NCBI RefSeq assembly: GCF_000765745.2
Contig: NZ_JRPC02000019.1
Coordinates: 1-48,067, forward strand
DNA: 48,067 bases
Origin: Helicobacter apodemus
Lineage (GTDB): Bacteria > Campylobacterota > Campylobacteria > Campylobacterales > Helicobacteraceae
Reading direction: 5' to 3'
Part shown: piece after piece, positions 26,275 to 34,582 of the stretch
Layout: each line of letters begins with the position of its first letter
Position numbering within the stretch: the first letter of the stretch is position 1
The notes under the pieces: model-generated
Told to the model about the DNA's origin: nothing
What the model saw: the letters and a program-made list of their open reading frames with translations, nothing else
Databases searched by the model: none
Made by a program: the position numbers and the translations under genes

Positions 26275-27621
26275 TCACTCCATCCAATCTAAGATTTTTG
26301 TAACTTCTTGCACTTCAAAGCATCTAATGTTGAGGTGTTGGGTGGGTTTTTTAGGTAAGATAGCTTTATTAATCCCTAGTGAGAGGGATTCTTTTAGCCT
26401 TTGTTCGATATTTGGGACTTCCCTTATATCGCCTACTAAGCTTACTTCCCCGATAAAAATACTTTGTGAAGAGATTGCTCTGTTGCGGAAGCTTGAAAGA
26501 ATGGCTGCAACGATGGCTAAATCAGCAGCGGTTTCTACGATCTTAATGCCACCGGTGATATTGATAAAAACATCATAGCGATTAAGCGGAATTTCTAGTT
26601 TTCTCTCTAACAAAGCTAAAATCATATTGAGGCGATTGGTTTCAAATCCTGTAGAAGAACGTTTAGGTGTTCCATATGCACAATCACTCACTAAGGCTTG
26701 CACTTCTAAAACTAAAGCTCTACTACCCTCTAAAACTACACTTAAGGCACTTCCGGGACTAGCAGTCTTTTGGGAGAAAAAGAGTTTTGAAGCTTCTTTA
26801 GCGCCCACTAAACCATTGCTTTTCATTTCAAAAATACCCACTTCACTGGTATTTCCAAAACGATTTTTAAAGCCTCTTAAGATTCTAAGTTCTCTATTGG
26901 AATCCCCTTCAAAATACAAGACACAATCAACCATATGTTCTAAGATTCTAGGACCTGCAATAGAGCCATCTTTAGTGATATGCCCTATAATAAAAACGCA
27001 AATTCCATAATTTTTGGCTAAACGCATAAGCTCAAAGGTAACTTCACGCACTTGTGAGACGCTACCTGGAGAGGAGGTGATTTTCTCACTATAGAGGGTT
27101 TGGATACTATCAATAACTAGCATTGTATAATCCCGCTCTTTGTTTTGGATGGTTGTAAGTATGGATTCTAATTTAATTTCATTAAGCAAGTAAAGATTAG
27201 GATTCATAGCCTTTAATCGTTCTGCTCGCATTCGGATTTGGGAGGCACTCTCCTCTCCACTTACATATAAAACATTTTTTCCATCACTAGCTAGATTGCT
27301 AGAGATTTTTAATAACAAAGTGGATTTACCAACGCCCGGACTTCCACCTACAAGATACATCCCCCCTACGACAATTCCGCCACCAAGAACAATATCAAGT
27401 TCCTTTTCTTGAGAGCTAAAACGCGTGAATGTTTCATCTTGTATTTCTGTAATGGGGATAGCTTTAGAGGTATCATTCAATGCTTGTAGGCTTTGGATAT
27501 GCGTTTCTTTAAGTTCTAAAAAGCTCTCCCATGCACCACAATTTGAACATTTTCCTAACCATTTTGGGCTTTGTAAGCCACAATGTTGGCATTCAAAGAT
27601 TTGTATTTTTTTCTTCGCCAT
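26275..27621 (-). CDS. radA: DNA repair protein RadA (Sms)
   Basis: RecA-like helicase that promotes branch migration during recombination repair and natural transformation. The protein is 448 residues from ATG 27621. An N-terminal C4 zinc finger (CQHCG...CSNCG, residues 10-30) is followed by an ATPase domain with Walker A GGSPGVGKST, the RadA-specific KNRFG motif in GFKNRFGNTSEVG, and a Lon-protease-like C-terminal domain (about 270-448). The 27621 start has AGGGA upstream and opens with the zinc finger; the alternative ATG at 27645 has no ribosome-binding site. It is the last gene of a minus-strand set with ftsY and a methyltransferase. Confidence 0.95.
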   Translation of the reverse strand: MAKKKIQIFECQHCGLQSPKWLGKCSNCGAWESFLELKETHIQSLQALNDTSKAIPITEIQDETFTRFSSQEKELDIVLGGGIVVGGMYLVGGSPGVGKSTLLLKISSNLASDGKNVLYVSGEESASQIRMRAERLKAMNPNLYLLNEIKLESILTTIQNKERDYTMLVIDSIQTLYSEKITSSPGSVSQVREVTFELMRLAKNYGICVFIIGHITKDGSIAGPRILEHMVDCVLYFEGDSNRELRILRGFKNRFGNTSEVGIFEMKSNGLVGAKEASKLFFSQKTASPGSALSVVLEGSRALVLEVQALVSDCAYGTPKRSSTGFETNRLNMILALLERKLEIPLNRYDVFINITGGIKIVETAADLAIVAAILSSFRNRAISSQSIFIGEVSLVGDIREVPNIEQRLKESLSLGINKAILPKKPTQHLNIRCFEVQEVTKILDWME

Positions 27622-27671
27622 ATTCCCTACTTTTTGTGGAATCATAACGCATTCTTAGAAAATTTACAAAA

Positions 27672-28433
27672 TCATTGAATGCCTAAAAAATAATGAGGCG
27701 GATAGTTTTTGTTAAATATCAAATGTAATCCCTCGCTAAAAGAATAAATTTCATAATCGCAATGAATCCTTTGACAAAGAATCCTTAAACTTTGTTGTGT
27801 AAAAATAGAAATATGTCCATTTCTTGGGGTAATATACCACCAGTGTGTGCCTATATCTAAGATATTTTGCGGTTGCAGTAAGGTAGAGAATAAAAACACT
27901 CCCTCTTCTTTTAGCATTTCAAAAATTTCTTGGAATGTCTTAAAAACATCACTAATATGCTCGACCACTTCAAAAGCGACAATTACATCGTATTTTTTCG
28001 TAGGTTTAGTTTTGAATTTATCACTAAAAGCATCATAACCCTCTATTTTATATCCATCTTGACGGAGAATTTCAAGCATTTTGCCATTGCCACAGCCATA
28101 ATCTAAAACATCTAAATTCCGCTCCATCTTCAAGTTATCCCGTAATAAAATGGCATTGGATTGCGGACGCACCTCAAGATAATCTGGGTCAAAGTAGGTA
28201 TAATCTTGGTTATAAATAAAATGTGAAAATTCCTCATTGCTCCACTTATCAAAAGCACAAGTAAAGACGAAACCACAAAAAGAACAGTGATAATAATAAA
28301 TAGGGATCCCGCACAAATTTATTTTTGTCGGACTTTTATTAAAATCGCAAACATCAAACAACAACGCTTGGTTTGCACAGCATTTACATAATAGTGTGTG
28401 GGGGGGGGGGATTGATTTTATGTTGAATTTCAT
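27672..28433 (-). CDS. SAM-dependent methyltransferase with zinc-binding N-terminus, phase-variable
   Basis: Class I methyltransferase, 253 residues from ATG 28433. An N-terminal Cys-rich stretch (CKCC near residues 16-19, then CSFCG) looks like the zinc-binding module of sugar-modifying methyltransferases. The SAM motif VLDYGCGNGKMLEIL follows near residue 110, then a motif with FEVVEHISDV. It probably modifies a surface glycan, but the acceptor cannot be read. A run of 11 C (G at 28400-28410 on the plus strand) lies eight codons after the start, coding for IPPPH, and is in frame at this length, so the gene is ON here. The ATG begins one base after the ftsY stop. Confidence 0.75.
   Translation of the reverse strand: MKFNIKSIPPPHTLLCKCCANQALLFDVCDFNKSPTKINLCGIPIYYYHCSFCGFVFTCAFDKWSNEEFSHFIYNQDYTYFDPDYLEVRPQSNAILLRDNLKMERNLDVLDYGCGNGKMLEILRQDGYKIEGYDAFSDKFKTKPTKKYDVIVAFEVVEHISDVFKTFQEIFEMLKEEGVFLFSTLLQPQNILDIGTHWWYITPRNGHISIFTQQSLRILCQRIHCDYEIYSFSEGLHLIFNKNYPPHYFLGIQ
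28400..28410 (-). repeat. C11 homopolymer (G11 on plus strand), likely phase-variable switch
   Basis: Eleven consecutive C on the coding strand, within the first ten codons of the methyltransferase gene. Gain or loss of one base would frameshift the whole protein near its start, giving an ON/OFF switch. The present length keeps the frame open. Confidence 0.9.
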
Positions 28434-28434
28434 A

Positions 28435-29322
28435 TTAATCTTCAAAAATAGAATCTAAAATTGTTTGAATATATTGATTTTCATCAAAGGTAATAATATC
28501 TTCAAGGCTCTCACCCGTGCCAATATAGAGGATTGGTGTGCGTAAAGTGTGGATAATGCTAAAGATTGCTCCTCCCTTGCTACTCCCATCAAGCTTGGTA
28601 ATAATCACCCCATCAATGCCTCCTAGACTCTGGCTAAAAACTTTGGCTTGTTGTAGGCTTGAAGTGCCTTGTGTGCCATCTAGGATAAGTATTTTTCTAT
28701 GGGGAGCACCTGTCTTAGCTTTATCGCAGATTCGGAGTATTTTTTGTAATTCATTTTGCAGATTGGTTTGGTTATGTAATCGTCCTGCGGTATCAAGAAG
28801 CACATTATCTATTTTTTTAGCTATGGCTGAAGTGATAGTATCATAAGCAACTGCAGAGGGGTCATGCCCGATTTTTGAAGCAATAATTGGGATATTTAGT
28901 TTATTTGCCCATAAGCTTAATTGCTCAATAGCTGCAGCCCTAAAGGTATCCCCAGCACCTAAAATTACACTTTTGCCTTGTTTTTTATAGATATTAGCAA
29001 GTTTGGCAATAGTTGTGGTTTTGCCCGCTCCATTAACCCCTACAATAAGATCTACACAAGGTTTTTCATCAACAGATTTAATTTGCACTTTATCATAATA
29101 GCTCTCCCCCCTAAAAAGTCTAAGTAAGGCGACTTCAAGCTCATTTTTGCTAATTTCTTGGCTTAAAGGGGAGAGTATCATCTCTACTAAATCATAATCC
29201 ATATCTGCAGTAATAAGAATCTCCTCTAATGCTTCTTTGGGGAGCTTTGTTTGTGCTTTAGGTAGAAGCTCTTTGATATTTTGTGTGGTTTTTTCTAAAG
29301 TTTTTTTGAATATCCCAAACAT
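28435..29322 (-). CDS. ftsY: Signal recognition particle receptor FtsY
   Basis: GTPase receptor that docks the SRP-ribosome complex at the membrane. The 295-residue protein contains only the N and G domains; the long acidic A domain of E. coli is absent, as usual in this group. Motifs: G1 [15 protein letters not shown] (about residues 95-109), insertion-box [21 protein letters not shown], and [19 protein letters not shown] directly precedes the ATG. It sits four bases after the TlpA-like lipoprotein gene and is followed directly by the phase-variable methyltransferase. Confidence 0.95.
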   Translation of the reverse strand: MFGIFKKTLEKTTQNIKELLPKAQTKLPKEALEEILITADMDYDLVEMILSPLSQEISKNELEVALLRLFRGESYYDKVQIKSVDEKPCVDLIVGVNGAGKTTTIAKLANIYKKQGKSVILGAGDTFRAAAIEQLSLWANKLNIPIIASKIGHDPSAVAYDTITSAIAKKIDNVLLDTAGRLHNQTNLQNELQKILRICDKAKTGAPHRKILILDGTQGTSSLQQAKVFSQSLGGIDGVIITKLDGSSKGGAIFSIIHTLRTPILYIGTGESLEDIITFDENQYIQTILDSIFED

Positions 29323-29325
29323 TCC

Positions 29326-29931
29326 TTACCTTTTTTCTATCTTTTCTAAGAGGTCAAATTCAATCATTTCTTCAGGGACTGCCCCTAGATAATGAATAAT
29401 ATAAGAGCCATTTTTATCATAAAGAACTAATAAAGGCACACCTTCAATGCCATTAAGGGTTTGCAGGAATTTTAGTCTCTTAGAATCTACAATTATAGGG
29501 AATTGGATGTTGTTTTCCCTAGCAAATACTTCTAAGACTTGATTGAAGTCATCAGAATTTTCTATGAAGTCATCAATAGGGATTCCATAAATGGAGATTG
29601 CTTCATTAAATTGTTGGCGTAAGTTTTCTAAATGTGGTATTATTCCTTCACAAGGCTCACACCAGGTTGTGAAAAAGAATAAAATTTTGATATTTTTGGT
29701 ATCAGAAGTAATGATGAAATTTTTAAAGATTTCTTCTTCTTTGGGGTCAATATTTTTAAAATTGCCATTATTTTTTGTGATTTGTTGGATAGTAAGTTTG
29801 CCTTTTTGTGTATCTTCTAAGGTGAGTTTTTTAAGGTTGGAGGATTTAGTCTTATCACCGCTAGCAGTTTTGGTATTATCACAAGCAATAAAAAGAAGTA
29901 AAATGCTAAGAGTTAAGATTATGTGTTTCAT
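29326..29931 (-). CDS. TlpA/ResA-like thiol-disulfide lipoprotein
   Basis: Predicted membrane-anchored periplasmic thioredoxin-fold protein, 201 residues. Lipobox FIAC (Cys17) is followed by a polar linker to about residue 75. The AhpC/TSA-TlpA fold shows FFTTWCEPCEGIIPHL with a WCEPC active site, and the cis-proline loop GIEGVPLLVLYDKNG. Such proteins reduce apocytochromes or other periplasmic disulfides. AAAGGA lies just before the ATG. It is encoded between a DUF3298 protein and ftsY. Confidence 0.84.
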   Translation of the reverse strand: MKHIILTLSILLLFIACDNTKTASGDKTKSSNLKKLTLEDTQKGKLTIQQITKNNGNFKNIDPKEEEIFKNFIITSDTKNIKILFFFTTWCEPCEGIIPHLENLRQQFNEAISIYGIPIDDFIENSDDFNQVLEVFARENNIQFPIIVDSKRLKFLQTLNGIEGVPLLVLYDKNGSYIIHYLGAVPEEMIEFDLLEKIEKR

Positions 29932-29946
29932 TGCTGTCCTTTGTTG

Positions 29947-30951
29947 TTAGTGTTTAAGTAGATATTCAAAAACAGAATTTTTAAAATCTTCGAAATTTTT
30001 TAATGCTATCAAGGGGATTTTTAGCCTTATAATGCCATAAGAATAGGGCAGAATTTCATAGGGTTGGTAGAGGAATATTACTCCATCATAATCTAATAAA
30101 ATTGAATCAGAAACTTTAAAGTCTTCAAAATTTATATAAGTTTGTGGTGGGGGAGTTTCTTTGGGAAGTCTTTTGAGATATTCTCTATATTTTTTCCAAA
30201 GAAGCGTTTTTAATTGATGATTATTCAAGTTTATATTTTTATCAATAGGTATTAGCCCTTGGCTTTTTGAGAGTATAATGCCTTGTTTGGTTGGCATCCC
30301 GTGTGCTCCTCCAGTATATAAATAACTACTTCTTTCAAAAACTAATAGTTCATCATCAAAATAAACAAGCGTATCCATAACATTATCTTCTAATGGGGAG
30401 TATTTTAAGAGTTCTTGAGCTTCTTTCTTGTCGGTATTAGCATTTTTGATATATTCTTGCATAGAAGCTTTTGCCTTTTCATAAAATAGCTCTTTCCCAC
30501 TTCCACAAGAAAAATTTTTTTCATACATTTGCTCTAGAAGTTTTTGAATTTTACTATCTGTTGAACATTGAAAAAGGATTGAAATTTTATTGTCTGGATA
30601 ATTAGGGTATTCATAAATGGCTTCTTGTGCTTTTAGGCTAAAGCTTGTTTGAATAAGTAAATTGTGTGTTTCTTCAATTTTACCATTATGGACTTTAAAG
30701 CTATAGATTCCACATTTTAAGCTACCATTTTTAAGCGGTATTTCTTCGTCTAATAAACAATTTTGAGAATCTTTTCCTTGTATCCCTGCAAAAAATATTC
30801 CTTTTGCAGAGTTTGCAATAAAGAGCTTGTGCTTATTCAATAAATAAGTTGTGTAAGTAATTTCTTGCGGTATTTCACTTTGGGTGGCATAGCTATGAAG
30901 CGTTGAAAAAATAAAACAAAATGCAAGAAAAATAATTTTATAAATTCGCAT
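29947..30951 (-). CDS. Exported DUF3298/RsiV-like protein
   Basis: Periplasmic protein of unknown role, 334 residues from ATG 30951, which has AGGAG upstream and opens the signal peptide (MRIYKIIFLAFCFIFSTLHS). The C-terminal half has the DUF3298 pattern also seen in RsiV and lysozyme-inhibitor-like proteins: SYLYTGGAHGMPT followed by an FEDF segment and YQPYEILPYSYGIIRLKIPL. The upstream half (about 30-200) resembles the companion DUF4163-type region but is less certain. A possible lysozyme or cell-wall related function is inference only. First gene of the minus-strand set ending in radA. Confidence 0.68.
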   Translation of the reverse strand: MRIYKIIFLAFCFIFSTLHSYATQSEIPQEITYTTYLLNKHKLFIANSAKGIFFAGIQGKDSQNCLLDEEIPLKNGSLKCGIYSFKVHNGKIEETHNLLIQTSFSLKAQEAIYEYPNYPDNKISILFQCSTDSKIQKLLEQMYEKNFSCGSGKELFYEKAKASMQEYIKNANTDKKEAQELLKYSPLEDNVMDTLVYFDDELLVFERSSYLYTGGAHGMPTKQGIILSKSQGLIPIDKNINLNNHQLKTLLWKKYREYLKRLPKETPPPQTYINFEDFKVSDSILLDYDGVIFLYQPYEILPYSYGIIRLKIPLIALKNFEDFKNSVFEYLLKH

Positions 30952-31035
30952 ATTACTCCTTTTTAATTTTATTTTCCTCATTAATACTTAAAAAATGGGA
31001 TTCTATCATTTTTTTACAAAATTCCTATCAATTCC

Positions 31036-31064
31036 TTGATTTTTAAAAAAAGCATTGTTATAAT
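31036..31064 (+). promoter_or_regulatory. Sigma-70-type promoter of the tRNA cluster
   Basis: TTGATT (31036-31041) and TATAAT (31059-31064) are separated by exactly 17 bases, a near-consensus housekeeping promoter. Transcription would start near 31071, a few bases before tRNA-Gly. Confidence 0.8.
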
Positions 31065-31079
31065 TCCTAGCTTATTTTT

Positions 31080-31154
31080 GCGGGAGTAGCTCAGTGGTAG
31101 AGCATAACCTTGCCAAGGTTGGGGCCGCGGGTTCGATCCCCGTCTCCCGCTCCA
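31080..31154 (+). tRNA. tRNA-Gly (GCC)
   Basis: Complete cloverleaf: acceptor GCGGGAG pairs with CTCCCGC, D-arm AGCTCAGTGGTAGAGC, anticodon loop with GCC at 31112-31114, T-loop GTTCGATCC, and an encoded CCA end. First gene of a four-tRNA cluster. Confidence 0.97.
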
Positions 31155-31178
31155 TTTTAAAACATTGAAATAATCTTT

Positions 31179-31265
31179 GCCCGGGTGGTGAAATGGTAGA
31201 CACAAGGGACTTAAAATCCCTCGAACACTGCGTTCGTGCCGGTTCAAGTCCGGCTCCGGGCACCA
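31179..31265 (+). tRNA. tRNA-Leu (TAA)
   Basis: Class II tRNA with a long variable arm. Acceptor GCCCGGG pairs with TCCGGGC (one G-T), anticodon TAA at 31212-31214 in a CTTAAAA loop, T-loop GGTTCAAGTCC, encoded CCA at 31263-31265. Confidence 0.97.
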
Positions 31266-31270
31266 CTTAA

Positions 31271-31345
31271 GGCGACATAGCCAAGCGGTAAGGCATGGGC
31301 CTGCAAAGCCTTGATTCCCCAGTTCGAATCTGGGTGTCGCCTCCA
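31271..31345 (+). tRNA. tRNA-Cys (GCA)
   Basis: Acceptor GGCGACA pairs with TGTCGCC, anticodon GCA at 31303-31305 in a CTGCAAA loop, T-arm CCCCAGTTCGAATCTGGG, encoded CCA. Begins five bases after tRNA-Leu, so cotranscribed. Confidence 0.97.
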
Positions 31346-31366
31346 CATTATATTCTATTAATTTTA

Positions 31367-31454
31367 CGGGAGATGGCTGAGTGGTCGAAAGCGGCGGTCT
31401 TGAAAACCGTTGAGGGTAACACCTCCGGGGGTTCGAATCCCTCTCTCCCGGCCA
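31367..31454 (+). tRNA. tRNA-Ser (TGA)
   Basis: Class II tRNA with long variable arm. Acceptor CGGGAGA pairs with TCTCCCG, anticodon TGA at 31401-31403, T-loop GGTTCGAATCC, discriminator G and encoded CCA at 31452-31454. Last gene of the cluster; about 195 bases without a gene follow before the convergent MATE gene. Confidence 0.97.
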
Positions 31455-31649
31455 TATGCGTATAATATTTCAAAGTAATGCAAACATAAAGATAGTCTAA
31501 AGTTTGTGAATGGCTTTGAGGGTTTTTTGATTGGACAATCCCTTTTGTTGTAGGCTATAAAATAAATGAAGTCTATAACAAACATTCCTTAAACTATCTA
31601 TAAACCCTAATATCTTTACCCTAATTTTAATTATAAATCTCTTTTACCT

Positions 31650-32993
31650 TTAAACTTTATGGTGTTTCCAAATTCCGCTTTGAAAGATTTTCCAATAGAT
31701 AAAAGCGCGTAAAAAAGTCTCACAACAAATACAAATATAAATATAAATGATAGGATATTTCAATGTAGCTATAAAATAACAAGGAATTACACGAATCCCC
31801 CAAATCATTAAGCCATTAACTATTAAGGTAATTTTAGTAATACCAGCACCCCTTAAGGCACCATCTAAGATGCAAATATACGCAAAGGCTATTTGTGAGA
31901 TTCCTATAGGTATGAGATAACGGACACTTGCTTCAATAGTTTTTAAATCCTTGCTAAAAAAGCTTGAAAATAAGGGTGCAAAAATACTCATAATAATCCC
32001 AATAACGCCCATAAAAACCCCTCCTAAAAACAGAGCATTTAAAGTGCTATATCTTGCTTCTAAAGGTTTTTTAGCCCCAAGATTTTGCCCCATAAGCACC
32101 ATGGAGGCTATCATAAAGCCAAATCCTGGCATAAATGCAAATCCTTCTATTCTTGTAGCGATTTGATAACCGGCTAAATCATAAGTCCCATAGAGGGCTA
32201 CAAATTTTGTCATTAAAATAATGGCAAAAAGTGTAAAAAGCCTTTCACAACCTGATGGGATTCCAATTATTAAAGCCCTTTTAATATAATTAAAATTGAT
32301 TTTACCCTTTAAGGATAATGGGCTTTTTTTATAAAATATAAGGCAGAAAAGTAAAGCTAAAGTCTCTAAAATATTAACGATTAAAGTCGCTATTGCTGCA
32401 CCTTTTACCCCAAAGGCTGGAATAAGAAAAAACCCAAAGATAAAGGAATATTTAATAAGAGGATTAAGGAGTGTGATGAAGATTTTAATCATAAAAGGGA
32501 TATTAGTTGCCCCTGCAGCGGAGAAAGCAGAAATACTCACTTGCTTTATCAATAAAAGCGGAATACTAAAAAGCGTGATGGAAAGGTAAGAGTATGCAAT
32601 TTCTTGTGCTTGTTTAGAGATATTAATCCATTCAAAAAAAGGTGTAAAGCCTAAAAAAGCAAGAGTGGTTAAAGGGATAGAGAGACACAAAGAAGCAAAA
32701 GTCAAGCTCACAACGACTTCATTAGCAGCATTTTTATTGTTAGCCCCTAAAAAGCGTGAAACTAATGCACTATTGCCGACAAAAATAATTGTAGTAAAAG
32801 CAAAGGCAAGTAAAATATAGTTCAAGCTTACTCCAACAGCTACAATAGCATTTGCCCCAAAAATGCCGATTAAAAAAAGATCGATGGAGATATTGATAAT
32901 ATCTAAAAGAGAGTTTAAGCCCGAGGGGATAGCAATATGTAATATTTTCTTGCTTCTTTGTGTAGAGTAAAAATGAAAGTATTTTCTAAGCAC
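31650..32993 (-). CDS. MATE-family multidrug/metabolite efflux protein
   Basis: Inner-membrane cation-coupled exporter with 12 predicted membrane segments in 447 residues, the usual MATE layout of two six-span halves. Conserved-type segments include DIINISIDLFLIGIFGANAI near the first span, FVGNSALVSRFLGANNKNAA, and in the second half MVLMGQNLGAKKPLEARYS. The substrate is unknown. The start is a GTG at 32993 that overlaps the end of the preceding methyltransferase gene by eight bases; no strong ribosome-binding site is seen, consistent with translational coupling. It is the last gene of a ten-gene minus-strand string. Confidence 0.88.
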   Translation of the reverse strand: MLRKYFHFYSTQRSKKILHIAIPSGLNSLLDIINISIDLFLIGIFGANAIVAVGVSLNYILLAFAFTTIIFVGNSALVSRFLGANNKNAANEVVVSLTFASLCLSIPLTTLAFLGFTPFFEWINISKQAQEIAYSYLSITLFSIPLLLIKQVSISAFSAAGATNIPFMIKIFITLLNPLIKYSFIFGFFLIPAFGVKGAAIATLIVNILETLALLFCLIFYKKSPLSLKGKINFNYIKRALIIGIPSGCERLFTLFAIILMTKFVALYGTYDLAGYQIATRIEGFAFMPGFGFMIASMVLMGQNLGAKKPLEARYSTLNALFLGGVFMGVIGIIMSIFAPLFSSFFSKDLKTIEASVRYLIPIGISQIAFAYICILDGALRGAGITKITLIVNGLMIWGIRVIPCYFIATLKYPIIYIYICICCETFLRAFIYWKIFQSGIWKHHKV

Positions 32994-33549
32994 GGGCTAC
33001 AAGTCTTGCAGTAACAGCAAAGGTGGAGGATTGGTTATTAAGGATTTGGGTGGGCTTTTCTTCATAAAAGAGTATTTCTAAATCTAAAAATGCTTTTAAA
33101 AGTTCATTCTTTCGTAAAAAATGTGAAGGGTTGGTAATGGGAGCATTATAGGTTTCATTATCGTTTTTTACAAAGGTTTCAAAGATTAAAATCCCTCCCT
33201 TTTTTAACCCTTGTATTATAAAGGGAAATAATCTCCTTTCTAAGAAAAAGCTATTGCAAATTAAATAATAACTCTTTTTTGGGATTATGAAAGTATCTAA
33301 ATCTGCACATATAGGGTTGATATTAGGGAGATTTTGTAAATGAGAGATTGCAAAAGGAGAAATATCAACGCTATCAACAATAAATCCACTATCACGCATA
33401 AAAAGACTATTCCTTCCCATTCCACAAGCAATATCTAAAGCTTTACCTTTTTTAGCAAAGATAATATTTTGCACTAAAAGCTCTAGTGGGTTAGTTGGGG
33501 TTTGGTTATTAGCGTGGCGATAATCCCACTTTTCCTTATCACTAGTCAT
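32986..33549 (-). CDS. Small SAM-dependent methyltransferase (TehB-like)
   Basis: Class I methyltransferase, about 187 residues. It opens with a WDYRHANNQTPTNP segment typical of the TehB/UbiE-like small methyltransferases, followed by the SAM-binding ALDIACGMGRNSLFM and motif II VDSVDISPFAI. The acceptor is unknown; TehB-type enzymes act on tellurite/selenium compounds or thiols. ATG 33549 is preferred over TTG 33552; both overlap the stop of the upstream amidase gene, and the 3' end overlaps the MATE gene. Confidence 0.78.
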   Translation of the reverse strand: MTSDKEKWDYRHANNQTPTNPLELLVQNIIFAKKGKALDIACGMGRNSLFMRDSGFIVDSVDISPFAISHLQNLPNINPICADLDTFIIPKKSYYLICNSFFLERRLFPFIIQGLKKGGILIFETFVKNDNETYNAPITNPSHFLRKNELLKAFLDLEILFYEEKPTQILNNQSSTFAVTARLVARA

Positions 33550-34423
33550 CAAAACATTTCAAGAGACTTTGGTAGGAATCAATGCGTCTATCGCGTAAAA
33601 ATGGCCAGATTCTACGAATTGTTTCAGTTTGACTTTTATTCCATTGAAAATATAAAATTTCTTCTTTAGTTACACTTCCTAAGGTTAAAAGTTCTCCTTG
33701 TGCTCCAAAGGCAAAGCTAGAACCCCAGAAGCGAATCCCTTTTAAAGTGCCACTTTTATCTTCTTCAAAACCTACGCGATTTGTAGCGATAACAGGAATT
33801 GCATTAGCTATGGAATGTCCCCTTTGTATCGCAATCCAAGCTTCTCTTTGTCGCTCTTTTTCTTCCTTAGTATCTTCATCAAACCAGCCAATAGCCGTAG
33901 GGTAGATTAAAATTTCAGCACCTTTTAATGCCATAATCCTTGCAGCTTCAGGATACCATTGATCCCAACAAATAAGAATTCCAAGCTTACCCAAGCTTGT
34001 TGTTATGGGCGTAAAGCCTAAATCCCCTTGTGTAAAATAGAATTTTTCATAAAATCCCGGATCATCGGGAATATGCATTTTGCGGTATTTACCCGCAATT
34101 TCTCCATTTTTTTCAAAAACAACGGCAGTATTATGATAAAGACCACTTGTTCGAGGTTCAAAGAGGGAGGTAACTAGTACTGCTTTATTGTTTTTAGCGA
34201 TTTGACTAAAATATTCGCAATCTTCTTGAAAACTTAGAGCATAATCAAAAAAATCTGTATTTTCACTTTGACAAAAATATTCTGTAGTGTGTAATTCTTG
34301 TAGCACTATAAGTTGTGCGTTATTTTGTGCTGCTTCTTTTATCATTTTTGCACTTCTTTGCATAGTCATAGCTTTACTTCCTTGGAATGCTTGTTGTATA
34401 AGTGCAACTTTTATAGTCTGCAT
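33542..34423 (-). CDS. aguB: N-carbamoylputrescine amidase (nitrilase family)
   Basis: Hydrolyses N-carbamoylputrescine to putrescine in the agmatine route to polyamines. The 293-residue protein has the nitrilase-superfamily triad: Glu43 in VLQELHTTEYF, Lys115 in YRKMHIPD and Cys152 in GILICWDQWYPEAA. The strings HTTEYF, HIPDDPGFYEKFYF and ICWDQWYPEAARIMAL are characteristic of AguB rather than generic omega-amidases. It lies three bases after the small acidic ORF and overlaps the methyltransferase gene downstream. Confidence 0.9.
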   Translation of the reverse strand: MQTIKVALIQQAFQGSKAMTMQRSAKMIKEAAQNNAQLIVLQELHTTEYFCQSENTDFFDYALSFQEDCEYFSQIAKNNKAVLVTSLFEPRTSGLYHNTAVVFEKNGEIAGKYRKMHIPDDPGFYEKFYFTQGDLGFTPITTSLGKLGILICWDQWYPEAARIMALKGAEILIYPTAIGWFDEDTKEEKERQREAWIAIQRGHSIANAIPVIATNRVGFEEDKSGTLKGIRFWGSSFAFGAQGELLTLGSVTKEEILYFQWNKSQTETIRRIWPFLRDRRIDSYQSLLKCFDD

Positions 34424-34426
34424 TGA

Positions 34427-34582
34427 TTAATCTTCTCCCTCATAATCATCTTCTCCACTATCATAATCATCCTCATCATAAAGAAATTTATCATTATCTT
34501 TGTATGCAGAATCATAATCTTCGTATTCTTCTTCAAACTCTTCATTGTCATCTTCCTCATAGGGTTTTGTGTAGATTCTCAT
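34427..34582 (-). CDS. Small, extremely acidic 51-residue protein
   Basis: An ORF of 51 codons fills the gap between tcdA and aguB. It starts MRIYTKPYEEDDNEEF and is otherwise almost entirely Asp, Glu and Tyr, ending GEDDYEGED. Its ATG overlaps the tcdA stop (TAATG, minus strand), with AAAGGAAAATAT upstream as ribosome-binding site, and it stops three bases before the aguB ATG. The tight fit within an operon, the coupling overlap and the strongly biased composition argue for a real gene. Such a polypeptide is likely disordered and could bind metal ions or a basic partner, but no function is known to me. Confidence 0.72.
   Translation of the reverse strand: MRIYTKPYEEDDNEEFEEEYEDYDSAYKDNDKFLYDEDDYDSGEDDYEGED

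Noticed and set aside
31014-31585. Minus-strand ORFs of 110, 64 and 73 codons with phrases such as GLEPARTQ and RGIRTPGG
   Set aside because: They are antisense translations of the four tRNA genes, a well-known source of false proteins in databases.
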